A stretch of 64,000 nt of DNA from Rhizobium phaseoli (GCF_010668805.1 NZ_WUFT01000011.1:62001-126000), one strand, 5' to 3'; counted from the first letter of the stretch, positions 53,376 through 63,181 are shown. The notes: generated by a model from the sequence alone, not told the origin. Program-made: numbers and translations.

Positions 53376-54887
53376 CTATCGGCGGTTGAATTCGGGGGAT
53401 GCCAGCACCAGCGTCAGGCCGCTGATCTTGTTCGGCGCCTGCGACACGACGCGGATCGTCTCGTCGCGCGCCGCATCGGCAAGCGTCGATTTCAGAAATT
53501 CGCGCGGATCCTCGTCGCGCCCAAATTGCGTCGCCGCCCGCCTTGCCCAGGCCAGCCGCTCGGCAAGCTGGCTGCCGGTAATCCAGGTGGAGAAGCCTTC
53601 CTCGAAGCCGGCCGGGCTTGGCGGCAGCCAGGTCGGCTGGCCCATGCGCTTCAGCGCCCCCTGCCCCAACGCCCGCGCCGTCCGGAAGGCCTTGAGCCGC
53701 GTGTCCCGCGCCTCGCCGACAGGACCCGTCGCTACAGGCGATCCTGCCATTCCAGGCGTATTCGCCGCCATGTCGCCTTCATCGGTGCCTTGCTGGTTTG
53801 CCGCCAGGAAACTGCCGACGACGCCGTTGACCGGCCCCGCATTCAGCGCCCTCAGACCTGCGATGACATAATCGAAAGGCTGGCGCGCCTTGGCCCCTTC
53901 GTCACGCCAGGCGGCAGGATGATCGAGCATGGCGGTGTAGACGGCGGTGAGATCACCATCCGTCTTCTTCCAGGCCATGGCCATGTCGGACACCATTCCC
54001 TCGTCGGGCTGGTCGGAGATAAAGTGCACTGCAAGCTTGCGGCTGATATGCGCCGCCGTCTTCGGGTGGACGGCGAGATCGTCGAGCATGTCGAGATAGT
54101 CGTCGCGCGAGCGCTTGCGCCCGCCATAGCTGACGCCGAGCACCTCATGCGTGCCGGGCTCCGAGATATTCGGCCGGAAGGCAATGTCCATCTCCTTGCG
54201 GTCGATAGTCAGCCCCGTCAGCACCATGGCCGCCGCCGTCACATCCGCCTGGCTGTAGCCGCTGCCGGCGCCGAGCGTGTGCAGTTCCAGCAGTTCGCGG
54301 CCCAGATTTTCATTCAGTCCCTTGTTGCGCTTGATGCCGCCGGCTGAATCCGGCCCGAGCGAATCCGCCTGGTCGAGATAGATCAGCATGGCCGGATGGG
54401 CTGTGGCGCTACGCAGCAGATCGCCGAACCGGCCCGACATGAACGGCCGGATCGCCTCCGCCTCGTAGAGCGGTACGATGAGGCGCATCGGCAGGCTTTT
54501 ATTGGCGCTAGTGGAGAAATGATTGGTCCAGAAGGTCGCCAGCCGCTCGTAGAAGCCGTACGGCGACAGCACCGCCTGCATCAACCGCAGATTTACATCG
54601 TGCTGGAACTGCTGCTGCGCTTGCCGCTGCACGCCCTTCCGCATCTCGCGCCGCGTCGTATCGTCGGTCACCGACTTGGCGTCCTGGCGGATCTGCTTCA
54701 GTTGCTCCTGCAGGCTGAGGATCGCGCGGTGGCGGGTCTCGGGACCGCCGAGCGGAAAGTCCGGCGTTGCCGCTGCCCCCTTGCTGAGCTGGCCGATCAA
54801 GTCGTCCTTGCTTTGCGGCGGAGCCTCACCCGGCCGGAAACCATAGCCGAACCGGATCGCCGCCATCGTCGGGAAAGAGAGGCTCAT
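53376..54887 (-). CDS. DUF1800 family protein
   Basis: 503 residues: FGYGFRPGEAP at the start, FWTNHFSTSANK, NENLGRELLELHTLGAGSGYSQ, VTAAAMVLTGLT and a C-terminal part with LTLVLASPEFNRR, all characteristic of DUF1800. No signal peptide visible. It is co-transcribed with the DUF1501 gene. Proteins of this pair are thought to form an extracytoplasmic unit, but no activity is established. Confidence 0.93.
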   Translation of the reverse strand: MSLSFPTMAAIRFGYGFRPGEAPPQSKDDLIGQLSKGAAATPDFPLGGPETRHRAILSLQEQLKQIRQDAKSVTDDTTRREMRKGVQRQAQQQFQHDVNLRLMQAVLSPYGFYERLATFWTNHFSTSANKSLPMRLIVPLYEAEAIRPFMSGRFGDLLRSATAHPAMLIYLDQADSLGPDSAGGIKRNKGLNENLGRELLELHTLGAGSGYSQADVTAAAMVLTGLTIDRKEMDIAFRPNISEPGTHEVLGVSYGGRKRSRDDYLDMLDDLAVHPKTAAHISRKLAVHFISDQPDEGMVSDMAMAWKKTDGDLTAVYTAMLDHPAAWRDEGAKARQPFDYVIAGLRALNAGPVNGVVGSFLAANQQGTDEGDMAANTPGMAGSPVATGPVGEARDTRLKAFRTARALGQGALKRMGQPTWLPPSPAGFEEGFSTWITGSQLAERLAWARRAATQFGRDEDPREFLKSTLADAARDETIRVVSQAPNKISGLTLVLASPEFNRR

Positions 54888-55089
54888 GGCCGGTCAACTC
54901 CTGATCACTGCTGAAGCAATTCCGGTTTTGCGTCCGGAATTGCGCAAACAAAAAACAGCGCATTTCAACAACTCGAAAAGAACAGCATGCTTGAGGTGAA
55001 AGGTTGCCAGCCGATTGCGACGCCAATCTGTAGGAAATGTGGCGATTTCCGGACATGGACGATTTGTAATTTGTTGAAAAAACTAAAGT

Positions 55090-55437
55090 TTACGCCCGGA
55101 AGATGAAGGATGCTCCGATCGCAATGAGCGCGAAGCCGATCGCATGATTCCACGTCAGGTTCTCGCCGAGCCAAAAGATCGAGAAGCCGGCAAAGACCAG
55201 CAGCGTGATCACCTCCTGCATCGTCTTCAACTGGGCCGTCGTATAGACCGCCGAGCCGATACGGTTGGCCGGCACCGCCAGGCAATATTCGAAGAAGGCA
55301 ATGCCCCAGCTGACCAGGATGGCAAGGAAGATGGCACTGCCCTTGTGCTTGAGATGCCCGTACCAGGCAAAGGTCATGAAGATGTTGGACGCAAACAGCA
55401 TGACGACGGGCCAGAGGGCGGCGGGAGAAAACGACAT
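55090..55437 (-). CDS. DMT/DUF486 family small membrane protein
   Basis: 115 residues with four hydrophobic helices: LWPVVMLFASNIFMTFAWYG, AILVSWGIAFFEYCLAVPAN, MQEVITLLVFAGFSIFWLGE and IGFALIAIGASFIFRA. This is DUF486, a half-size relative of drug/metabolite transporters, which probably dimerises to form a carrier. Substrate unknown. It stands alone on the minus strand. Confidence 0.9.
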   Translation of the reverse strand: MSFSPAALWPVVMLFASNIFMTFAWYGHLKHKGSAIFLAILVSWGIAFFEYCLAVPANRIGSAVYTTAQLKTMQEVITLLVFAGFSIFWLGENLTWNHAIGFALIAIGASFIFRA

Positions 55438-55852
55438 GGAATAACTCGGAGCTTTGGAGCGGGTATAGGTGATCCGGCCAGATACCGGCAGGCGTTACCT
55501 AGCACGCCACCATTCGTCGGCAAGCCCCCAGGCTCGGACCAATCGTCTCACGCCGGCGCGACGGATCGGCCTGCTTGTGCCTTGCCGCCTTGCCGCCGGT
55601 CTCCATCACGATTGGCGTGATCGGGGGGCATCGCCACATCGGCTCTGGGGCCGCGGCATCCCCTACGCCCCTCATGCTGAGGCGCGCAGCCCGAGAGGGC
55701 GGAGCCTCGAAGCACACGCCAACATTACTTCTTGCATTCATTCGGTGCCGGCGCGCCCGCCTCGTCGTTCGAGGCCCTGCGGGGCACCTGAGGCTAAGCT
55801 CTCTGGGTCGCCCGCGCATGCTCGCTATCTCGGCAGCTGTCACAACCGACAC
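55438..55852. other. Intergenic region containing a second RIME-like repeat
   Basis: About 410 bases without a supported gene. The left part (55438-55640) is ordinary GC-rich DNA; the RIME-like repeat lies at 55670-55796. Several frames are open through here on both strands, but all lack ribosome-binding sites and family signals. Confidence 0.5.
55670..55796. repeat. RIME-like palindromic repeat, uninterrupted
   Basis: Left arm CCTCATGCTGAGG (55670-55682), followed by GGAGCCTCGAAG; right arm, in reverse orientation, with CGTTCGAGGCCCTGCGGGGC and CACCTGAGG (55766-55792). Same family as the repeat split by the IS110 element at 50882/51990, here without an insertion. Confidence 0.75.
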
Positions 55853-56662
55853 CTAACCGCCGTCCGGCACCCTGCCCCGGCACGCCCACGCCACCGACGC
55901 GAAGGACCGCGGCCCGTCGGGCTCGCCGGCCTGATATGCCGCCCTGACCGCACCATCCACCGCCGTTCTCTTCGCCGGGTCCAGCCCAGCGACATACTTG
56001 CCGAGCGGCCCCTCACCGGCGGCAATTGGTTCCCAGTAATCGTCGAAGGAACGATATTCCATCCGGATCAGCAGCGACGTCTCCTCGACGTCGGCAAGGC
56101 CCTGACTGAGGAAACTTTCCTTCATTTCTCCCGGTCGCATCATCGGCTGAAAACAATATCGGCGGCGCAGCGGCAACGCATTTTCGTCGAGCATGACAAC
56201 CGTATCCCACATCATCCGCATGCCGGACATCCCGCCATAGTGGTCCCAGACGGCGGCGGCGACCGTGCCGCCCGGACGAACGACACGGCGCATTTCGGAC
56301 ACCGCCTTTCCCGCCTCCGGCACGAAATGCAGCACGAGCAGCGACATCGCCCGGTCGAAACGGTTATCCTCGAACGGCAGCGCGCAGGCATCTGCCTGTC
56401 GGATCGCGATCCGCGGATCGGTATTGCGCCGCGTCGCGGCCTCGACGAATACCGGCGAATAATCGATGGCGGCGATCTCCTTCAAGCCTGGTCTTTCCGC
56501 CAGCGTAAAAGCCAGGCTGCCGGTGCCGCAGCCGACATCGAGCACACGATCCCCATCCGCCAATCCGGCGAAATCGATCAGCAGCGGCGCCAGCCTCCTG
56601 CTCCAGCGCCCCATCAGCCGCTCATAACCATCCGCACTTTCGACATTGAAACTCGACGGCAT
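55853..56662 (-). CDS. Class I SAM-dependent methyltransferase
   Basis: 269 residues: VLDVGCGTGSLAFTLAE is the SAM-binding loop, IAAIDYSPVFVEAA motif II region, FDRAMSLLVLHFVPE motif III, and VVRPGGTVAAAVWDHYGG. This is a UbiE/Methyltransf_11-type enzyme of unknown substrate. Start ATG 56662 follows GGGAGG at five bases. Confidence 0.88.
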   Translation of the reverse strand: MPSSFNVESADGYERLMGRWSRRLAPLLIDFAGLADGDRVLDVGCGTGSLAFTLAERPGLKEIAAIDYSPVFVEAATRRNTDPRIAIRQADACALPFEDNRFDRAMSLLVLHFVPEAGKAVSEMRRVVRPGGTVAAAVWDHYGGMSGMRMMWDTVVMLDENALPLRRRYCFQPMMRPGEMKESFLSQGLADVEETSLLIRMEYRSFDDYWEPIAAGEGPLGKYVAGLDPAKRTAVDGAVRAAYQAGEPDGPRSFASVAWACRGRVPDGG

Positions 56663-56783
56663 CGAAGCCTCCCTCTTCAAGAACGATGGTCTATCGCCGT
56701 AGAGCCGAGCGATCCGTCGCCTTACGCAAGGTGGGTCGGTCTCTCCGTCGTCCCCGGTTCAGGCCGGGGCGACGGAGAGTGTA

Positions 56784-57665
56784 TCAGGCGGATGCCTTGC
56801 CGAGAACGCTCCAGTCGAACCCCTTTGCCCAGTCGGCATAACTGTGCCAGCCGACATCGGGAAAATCCCGGAGCAGGGCAGCGATGTCGACGTCGTAGCC
56901 GGTGCGGTCGAACCATTCGAACATCAGCGCCGCGTCCTCGCTCTGCTGCCGCATCGCGGCGATCGGCAGCTCCTGGTAGCGTATCGGCCGATCGAGCGCC
57001 TCGGACAGGATATTCGCCTGCTGCTCGCCGGACAATTCGTCGCCGGCAATATCGAAACGCTTGCCGAACACCTGTTCGCGCCGCTCGGCCAAAGCCGCGA
57101 CGAAAGCCCCGATATCCTTGATGGTGATCTGTTGCAGCACGCGTGCGGGCGGCAGCGCTGCCGCATAGACGCCCTGTCGGAGCCCATCGATCGCCCAAGG
57201 TGCCACCGTGTTTTCCATGAAGGCGACGGGCGCACTGACCGTATAGGGGATGCCGAGGCCCGCGACATGCTTCTCGACGAGATACTTGCTGTCGAAATGC
57301 GGAATGCCAGTCTTCTTGTCGGCATCGCCGACGGAGGAATAGATCAGGTGACCGACGCCGGCGGTTTTCGCCGCATTGGCGACGGTGATGCCCTGGCGCG
57401 TTTCCGCTTCCGTCCCGGCCTCGTAGCTGTTGCCCATCAGGAACATCGTGTCGACGCCACTTGCAGCCTTCGCCACGGATGTGCCGTCATTCAGGTCGCC
57501 GGCGACGACCTCGACCCCTGCCGCGGCCAACCGCTTTGCGCCGTCGCCGTCCGGCTTGCGTGAGATCGCCTTGACGCGGTGTCCCCGCGCGATAAGCGCA
57601 CGCACGACCGCGCCGCCTTGCTGACCGGTGGCGCCGGTGACCAGAACGGTTCTAATGTTGCTCAT
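56784..57665 (-). CDS. NmrA-family NAD(P)-binding protein
   Basis: 293 residues. Rossmann start MSNIRTVLVTGATGQQGGAVV is the NAD(P)-binding loop. The middle (MFLMGNSYEAGTEAETRQG, HLIYSSVGDADKKTGI) matches the NmrA/HSCARG group of atypical short-chain reductases, which sense NAD(P) or reduce quinones. It is divergent from a LysR gene with 101 bases between them, an arrangement typical for a regulator and its target. Confidence 0.88.
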   Translation of the reverse strand: MSNIRTVLVTGATGQQGGAVVRALIARGHRVKAISRKPDGDGAKRLAAAGVEVVAGDLNDGTSVAKAASGVDTMFLMGNSYEAGTEAETRQGITVANAAKTAGVGHLIYSSVGDADKKTGIPHFDSKYLVEKHVAGLGIPYTVSAPVAFMENTVAPWAIDGLRQGVYAAALPPARVLQQITIKDIGAFVAALAERREQVFGKRFDIAGDELSGEQQANILSEALDRPIRYQELPIAAMRQQSEDAALMFEWFDRTGYDVDIAALLRDFPDVGWHSYADWAKGFDWSVLGKASA

Positions 57666-57766
57666 CTGTCTGCTCCTTGTTTGTGACTGATGGAGCAAAG
57701 TTAGGGCCTGTTGCATTGAACCATAATAGCTTATAGTTGAGAAACATCGTACCATCTCAGGATACA

Positions 57767-58680
57767 ATGCTCGATCTCAACGATATCATGATTTTCGCTC
57801 GCGTCATCGAGGCCGGCAGCTTCACCGCCGCGGCGCGCCTGCTCGGCATGCCGAAGACAACAGTCAGCCGACGCATTGCCGCCCTCGAGCGCGAACTCGG
57901 CGTGCGCCTGCTGCATCGCACGACCCGCAGCCTCAGCCCGACGGATGCCGGCCGCCTCTATTACGAGGAAAGCAGCCAGGCGCTCCGCGCGATCGAAGGC
58001 GCCAACCTGCGTCTTGCGGAAGCAAGGACGGAGCCCGCCGGTACGATCCGCATATCGGCGCCGGTCGGCTTCGGTGGCCACTTCCTGCAGGATGCGATCT
58101 TCGATCTTCTGGCCACCTACCCGAAGTCGAGGGTCGAGTTGCGGCTCACGGACGACAGGCTGAATCTCGTCGAAAACGGCATAGACCTCGCCTTCCGCAC
58201 CGGCATTCTGGAGGATTCGACGCTGATCGCCCGCAAGCTCGGCTCTACCCATCGCTTGCTCTGCGCGAGCCCCGACTATCTCGCCCGCTGCGGCGCGCCC
58301 GATCGCCCGGCAGATCTCGTCCGCCACGACTGCGTTGTCGCCGGCCAATCCACCCATGCGCAATGGCTGCTTGAAGGCCCGCACGGACAGGAAACCGTCG
58401 CGGTCTCGGGGCGCTTCGCCGCCAATGAAATGCAGGCGGTCATGGCCGCAGCGATCGCCGGTTATGGCATCGCCCGACTGCCCCATGGGTCGCCAATACC
58501 TTCATCAGCGATGGGCGGTTGTGCCGCGTTCTCGACGGTTACACGACCCCGGTCGGTGGCCTGCACGTCGTCTATCCGAGCAGCCGGCACCTGCCGCCTC
58601 TGGTCAAGACCTTTATCGAACTCGCCGCCAGACGCTTGAACGCGGGAGCCGGCGGCAGCGACGACTTCGCCATCATATAG
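57767..58680 (+). pseudogene. LysR-family regulator with a one-base frameshift
   Basis: Residues 1-240 read as a normal LysR protein: MIFARVIEAGSFTAAARLLG, TTVSRRIAALERELGVRLL, TRSLSPTDAG, then the effector domain up to AAAIAGYGIARLPHG. After position 58489 the frame changes. The following residues in frame are unlike any LysR end, whereas the next frame continues VANTFISDGRLCRVLDG and LHVVYPSSRHLPPLVK to a stop at 58680, as in intact relatives. One G is missing from what should be a run of four in CATGGGGTC. It may be inactive, or a sequencing error. Its partner is the NmrA-like gene. Confidence 0.85.
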
Positions 58681-58691
58681 CGGTAGCCCCG

Positions 58692-60158
58692 TCACACCCC
58701 TTCCAGCACCACCTTGCCATCGAGGCTTTCGATCAGCGTCGAACTGGCCTGGTTGAGGCCGGCAACCTCCGCCGGAATCCCATGCGCCCGGAAGCGCTGC
58801 ACGACCTTATCAAGCGCGGCAACGGCGGTAATGTCCCAGAAATGCGCCTCGGAGACGTCGATCAGCACGGTCTTGCCGATCGCGTCCTGAACGTCGAAAG
58901 CCTCGACGAAGACGTCGGCGGAGGCAAAGAACACCTGGCCGGACACACGGTAGATGCGTTGCCCGGCGGCTTGATCGGGCGCCACCTCGATGCGCAACAG
59001 GCGGGCGACCTTGAAGGTGAAGAACACGCCGCTGAGCAGCACCCCGACAGTCACCCCGAGCGCCAGGTTGGCAGTGAAGACGGTGACGACGACGGTCGCC
59101 ACCATGACGGCGCTCGACATCCGGGGATGAACGACGACCGCTCTGAGTGACGACCAGTCGAAGGTATCGATCGATACCATGACCATGATCGCCACCAGCG
59201 CGGCGACCGGAACCTCGGAGACCCACGGCTTCAGCAGCACCATAAGGATCAGCAGAAACGCGCCGGCAAACAGCGTCGACAGCCGGCCGCGCCCGCCATA
59301 TTTCACGTTGCTCACCGTCTGGCCGATCATGCCGCAGCCCGCAATGCCGCCGAACAGGCTCGCAGCTGCATTGGCAAGGCCAAGACCGGTGCATTCGCGG
59401 TTCTTCGAACTCGGCGTATCCGTGAGATCGTCAACGACGCTCGCCGTCATCATCGATTCCAGCAGCCCGACCATGGCGATGGCAAGTGCGGGTCCGGCGA
59501 TGATCCGGAGGGTTTCCAGCGTCAGCGGCACCGCCGGCCAGCCGAGCACCGGAAGCGAATCCGGCAGTTTGCCGAGATCGGCGACGGTGAGAACAGGGAG
59601 CCCGAACCCGATCGAGGCGACAGTCAGGATCAGGACGCAGATCAGCGGCGACGGGATCGTAGTGGTGATCCGCGGCGTCAGATAGATGATCGCAAGCCCG
59701 GCGCCCAGAACGGCATATTCCGTCCAGCCGGCGCCGATGATGTGGGGCATCTGCGCAGCAAAGATCAGGATGGCCAGCGCATTGACAAAGCCGGTGCGCA
59801 CGGATTTCGACACGAAGCGCATCAGCACGCCGAGGCGAAGCAGGCCGAACACGATCTGCATCAGCCCCGCCAGCAATCCGGCCGCGAAAAGATAGGGCAA
59901 GCCGTGGGCGTGCACCAGCGGTGCCGCGACCAGCGCGACCGATCCGGCCGCTGCCGAAATCATCGCCGGGCGTCCGCCGGTAAACGCAATGACGATGCCG
60001 ATGATGAAGGAGGCGAACAGGCCGACCGCGGGATCGACCCCCGCCACGAATGAAAAGGCGATGACCTCGGGGATCAGGGCGAAAGTCGCCACCGCTCCGG
60101 CAAGCATTTCGCGCGTGGGATTGGCGGACCAATCACGACGGATGGCGGAAAGCAGCAT
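58692..60158 (-). CDS. SulP family sulfate/anion transporter with STAS domain
   Basis: About 488 residues. Ten or more hydrophobic segments with the SulP patterns LAGAVATFALIPEVIAFSFVAG, FTGGRPAMISAAAGSVAL, NVKYGGRGRLSTLFAGAFL. The STAS domain at 390-480 has GQVFFASADVFVEAFD and VLIDVSEAHFWDITAVAAL. SulP members move sulfate, bicarbonate or dicarboxylates. Start ATG 60158 (MLLSAIRRDW) fits relatives; ATG 60179 is possible. A hairpin-containing leader lies upstream. Confidence 0.92.
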   Translation of the reverse strand: MLLSAIRRDWSANPTREMLAGAVATFALIPEVIAFSFVAGVDPAVGLFASFIIGIVIAFTGGRPAMISAAAGSVALVAAPLVHAHGLPYLFAAGLLAGLMQIVFGLLRLGVLMRFVSKSVRTGFVNALAILIFAAQMPHIIGAGWTEYAVLGAGLAIIYLTPRITTTIPSPLICVLILTVASIGFGLPVLTVADLGKLPDSLPVLGWPAVPLTLETLRIIAGPALAIAMVGLLESMMTASVVDDLTDTPSSKNRECTGLGLANAAASLFGGIAGCGMIGQTVSNVKYGGRGRLSTLFAGAFLLILMVLLKPWVSEVPVAALVAIMVMVSIDTFDWSSLRAVVVHPRMSSAVMVATVVVTVFTANLALGVTVGVLLSGVFFTFKVARLLRIEVAPDQAAGQRIYRVSGQVFFASADVFVEAFDVQDAIGKTVLIDVSEAHFWDITAVAALDKVVQRFRAHGIPAEVAGLNQASSTLIESLDGKVVLEGV

Positions 60159-60199
60159 GGATAGAGTCTCGCAAAGCATGGCCTGCCCCACTCTGTCGA

Positions 60200-60320
60200 G
60201 CGGTCGCGTGACGGCATGCAGGTTTTGCGTTGTCTGGCGGATCGGCGGCCAGAAGAGCCACCCGGGGTCTCACCGGGTCCGTGGTGAATGCCCGTGGTAT
60301 AGACGAGATTTTTATCGCAG
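60200..60320 (-). promoter_or_regulatory. Candidate structured leader of the SulP gene
   Basis: The minus-strand leader contains ACCCGG pairing with CCGGGT around 60261-60280 and flanking complementary pieces, in a 263-base gap. Alphaproteobacterial sulfate-transporter genes are known to carry a conserved leader (the sul1 RNA motif). I could not match this leader to a consensus with certainty. Confidence 0.3.
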
Positions 60321-60421
60321 CGCAACATTCAATTGCGGATGGACAGGGCGAAGCCTCCCTTGCAAGGGCTGTAACGATCGGGAAGCAAAGACAGTATCAT
60401 CGGCAGTCGGGTCTCTGGCGA

Positions 60422-60733
60422 CTACCTTTGAGGATGGCGTAGCGTTGGAACGGTCACTCCCCTGAGGACGCCAAAGATTGCCCCAAACAATCCGCCGATG
60501 ACGATCCCCGCGGAACCTCCCGCCAATGCGCCGATGACGCAACAGACAATCCATTGCAGAACACCGGCCGCGTCGGCGACCACGACTGTCGCGACAATAC
60601 CGACCACCACTCCGATAATGCCGAAGATCATTGCTACACCCGTCACGGACTCTGACGGATCGAGCGTGCCGCTTCGAGAGGAATGTCCGGCGTTACCTTT
60701 GGGTAGTTGAGACTGGTGCTCTGTATCTTCCAT
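60422..60733 (-). CDS. Small membrane protein, 103 residues
   Basis: A polar first third (MEDTEHQSQLPKGN to LDPSES), then two hydrophobic segments, VAMIFGIIGVVVGIVATVVV and a glycine-rich VIGALAGGSAGIVIGGLFGA, which suggests glycine-zipper helices. AAGGA lies six bases before the ATG. No family recognised. It follows fixS on the same strand by 22 bases and so may be co-transcribed with the cbb3 assembly genes. Confidence 0.65.
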   Translation of the reverse strand: MEDTEHQSQLPKGNAGHSSRSGTLDPSESVTGVAMIFGIIGVVVGIVATVVVADAAGVLQWIVCCVIGALAGGSAGIVIGGLFGAIFGVLRGVTVPTLRHPQR

Positions 60734-60755
60734 TGAATTTCCTTGGGTGCGCGTG

Positions 60756-60914
60756 TCAGCCGCCGAGCGGCTTGTCGTCGTTTTCAAAGAGTATGCGTTC
60801 CGCCGCTCCCTCCAAATCTTCGTACTGGCCATTCCGCAAAGACCAGAGGAATCCACCCAGTCCGGCAATCCCCATCATGACGGCTATGGGAATGAGAAAT
60901 GACAATGAACTCAT
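60756..60914 (-). CDS. fixS: FixS/CcoS, cbb3-type oxidase assembly protein
   Basis: 52 residues: one membrane helix (LSFLIPIAVMMGIAGLGGFLWS), then RNGQYEDLEGAAERILFEND. This is the CcoS signature (LWSLRNGQYEDLEGAA). CcoS helps insert cofactors into cbb3 cytochrome oxidase, the high-affinity oxidase required under low oxygen and in nodules. It overlaps fixI by four bases. Confidence 0.95.
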   Translation of the reverse strand: MSSLSFLIPIAVMMGIAGLGGFLWSLRNGQYEDLEGAAERILFENDDKPLGG

Positions 60915-63175
60915 TGGACTGCTCCGGCCAGCCTGTTCTTCCGGGCAAGCCGCCACGATGGCAGGCTATCGCTCATATCAAGCCTCAGCGCATTGGCGAC
61001 GACGAGGATAGACGACGTTGACATCGCTACAGCTGCGATGAGAGGGCTTGCATAGCCTGATAGGGCAAGCGGTATACTGACCACATTGTAAACGATCGCC
61101 AGCACAAAGTTCTGGCGGATCAGCTTGGCAGCTCTTCGCGCCGTATCGAGCGCAACTTCCAGGCCGTTCATATCGACATTCAGCAGGATGAAATCGGCGG
61201 CGCTCCGCCCGATATCGCTTCCCGATGCCGGGGCCATGGAAACATGAGCCCTCTTCAAGGCAACAGCATCGTTGATCCCGTCACCAATCATCATCACCTT
61301 GCGCCCGCGACTGCGCAACGCATCGATAGTCTCGGCCTTGTCTTTCGGAAGGGCGGCTGCTTTCACCTCATCGATCCCGACCTCACGTGCCACGGCAAGG
61401 GCCGCATCCGCAACATCGCCAGTCAGCATCTGCACTGCGATCCCCTGCTCCATCAGGAAACGCACCGCATTTGCCGACCCCGCACCGACTCGTTCACCGA
61501 AGACGAATGAGGCGAGGACCGCTCCCCCTCGAGTCAGGACCACGGTTGAAGCCGCCGGCCGATTCTCCGGGTCTGTCGCCCAAGCTGCTCGTCCAAGACG
61601 ATAACGTTCACCGCGAAAGGACGCTTCAAGGCCGTTGCCGGGTATTTCCCTGACATCCTCGAGCGGCAGGGTCTCCGCGTTGCCCCGCGAAGCATGGCTG
61701 ACGATTGCCTTTGACAGCGGATGGCTCGAATAGCGTGCCAGTGACGCCGCCAGTGAGAACCCCATCGGCCCGTTTGAGGTCGCAGCGACCAGCATCGGGT
61801 CGTACCGTGTCAGCGTTCCGGTCTTGTCGAAGACGACGGTGTCAATCTCCGCAAGTCGCTCCAATGCAGACCCGTCCCGTGCAACGACGCCGTGCCTGAA
61901 CAAGCGTCTTGCGGCAACGACCTGCACCATAGGTACCGCTAAGCCAAGCGCGCACGGGCATGAGATAATCAGCACGGTGATGGCTATCGTCAGGGAATGG
62001 TGGATGTCGTGTGTGACCAGGAACCAGCCGAACAGCGCAAACAGCGACAGTCCGTGAACGACGGGCGCGTAGAGTCGCGCTGCCCGGTCGGTGAGCATTC
62101 TGTATCCCGACCTGCCGTCCTCGACGGCCTCGAGCATCCTGTGCAGTTCAGAAAGCGTGGAATCGCCCGGTGCGGCCGTGGCTTCCACCGTGAGCGGATG
62201 ACCGACGTTCAAATCTCCGGCGCGGACCCGTCCGCCAGGCGCGATGGCCTCCCAGCGGCTCTCTCCAGTCACAAGCGAACGATCAAGTTCAGAGATGCCG
62301 GTAAGGATCGTCCCGTCAGCCGGAATTCTGTCGCCGGTTGCAATCAGAAGGTGGACGCCGGGGGCAATGTCGCTCAGCGAAACATAATCGATCCGGCCCT
62401 CCGGGCTTATCACATGCGCGCCCTTCGGCATCATGTCAGCCAACGAGGCGGCGGCCGAACGCGCCCGCTTCCGCATGATTTTATCAAGCGTGCGTCCGAT
62501 GAGCAGGACGAACAGCAGCGATGTGCTGGCCTCGAAGTAGGCCTGCCGTCCCTCCGCAAACGTATCGTAAGCGCTAAGCATGAACGAGAGCAGGACGCCA
62601 ATGCTGATCGGCACATCCATGTTTACCCTGCCATGCGCGAGGGCCCGCCATGCAGAGCGGTAGAATGTGGCGCCAGAAAAGATCACAGCAGGCAAAGCGA
62701 GTGCCGCAGAGATCATGTGGAGCGCCTGGCGTATTGACGGGTCCGCGCCCGACCAGACCGCGACGGACAAGAGCATGATGTTCATCGAGCAGAAGCCCGC
62801 GACCGCCAGCGCGCGCAATAGCCCCGACATCTCACCGTCGGACTGGTCGCAACCTTCGGTCGGCAGGACGGCCGTGTAGCCGATCGTTCCGATCAAAGTC
62901 GCAAAGTCTGGCTGGCTGTTGTTTTCCGTCTGCCAGGTGATGGTTAGCCGTTTCGTCGTCAGGTTTGCTCGAACCGAGCGAACCTCAGGCATTCTGGCGA
63001 GTGTCGTCTCCAACCGTGCCATGCATGAACCGCATCGCATGTCGGGAACCGACAACGCTACCTGCCGGAGACCGGCGCCCAGATCGCGGCTTGCCAGTGT
63101 CATCTCGTCAACCCCTGGTCTTCGGGGGCCGGGATCGTGGCCTTGCGTCGGGTCTGACGGAGCGCAGCTGGTCAT
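60911..63175 (-). CDS. fixI: FixI/CcoI, copper-transporting P1B-type ATPase
   Basis: 754 residues. N-terminal heavy-metal domain with MRCGSCM (residues 46-52). Eight membrane helices. TGES in the actuator domain (SLVTGES). SCPCALGLAVP is the copper-binding CPC motif in the sixth helix. FDKTGTLT holds the phosphorylated aspartate and SSHPLSKA the nucleotide motif. GDGINDAVALKRA has valine where relatives have proline. FixI supplies copper for cbb3 oxidase assembly. It overlaps fixS and follows the DUF2189 gene by six bases. Confidence 0.94.
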   Translation of the reverse strand: MTSCAPSDPTQGHDPGPRRPGVDEMTLASRDLGAGLRQVALSVPDMRCGSCMARLETTLARMPEVRSVRANLTTKRLTITWQTENNSQPDFATLIGTIGYTAVLPTEGCDQSDGEMSGLLRALAVAGFCSMNIMLLSVAVWSGADPSIRQALHMISAALALPAVIFSGATFYRSAWRALAHGRVNMDVPISIGVLLSFMLSAYDTFAEGRQAYFEASTSLLFVLLIGRTLDKIMRKRARSAAASLADMMPKGAHVISPEGRIDYVSLSDIAPGVHLLIATGDRIPADGTILTGISELDRSLVTGESRWEAIAPGGRVRAGDLNVGHPLTVEATAAPGDSTLSELHRMLEAVEDGRSGYRMLTDRAARLYAPVVHGLSLFALFGWFLVTHDIHHSLTIAITVLIISCPCALGLAVPMVQVVAARRLFRHGVVARDGSALERLAEIDTVVFDKTGTLTRYDPMLVAATSNGPMGFSLAASLARYSSHPLSKAIVSHASRGNAETLPLEDVREIPGNGLEASFRGERYRLGRAAWATDPENRPAASTVVLTRGGAVLASFVFGERVGAGSANAVRFLMEQGIAVQMLTGDVADAALAVAREVGIDEVKAAALPKDKAETIDALRSRGRKVMMIGDGINDAVALKRAHVSMAPASGSDIGRSAADFILLNVDMNGLEVALDTARRAAKLIRQNFVLAIVYNVVSIPLALSGYASPLIAAVAMSTSSILVVANALRLDMSDSLPSWRLARKNRLAGAVQ

Positions 63176-63181
63176 CGTCTG

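Noticed and set aside
55469..57121. 550-codon open frame on the plus strand
   Set aside because: It crosses a repeat, a methyltransferase gene and an NmrA-like gene on the other strand and has no family signal.
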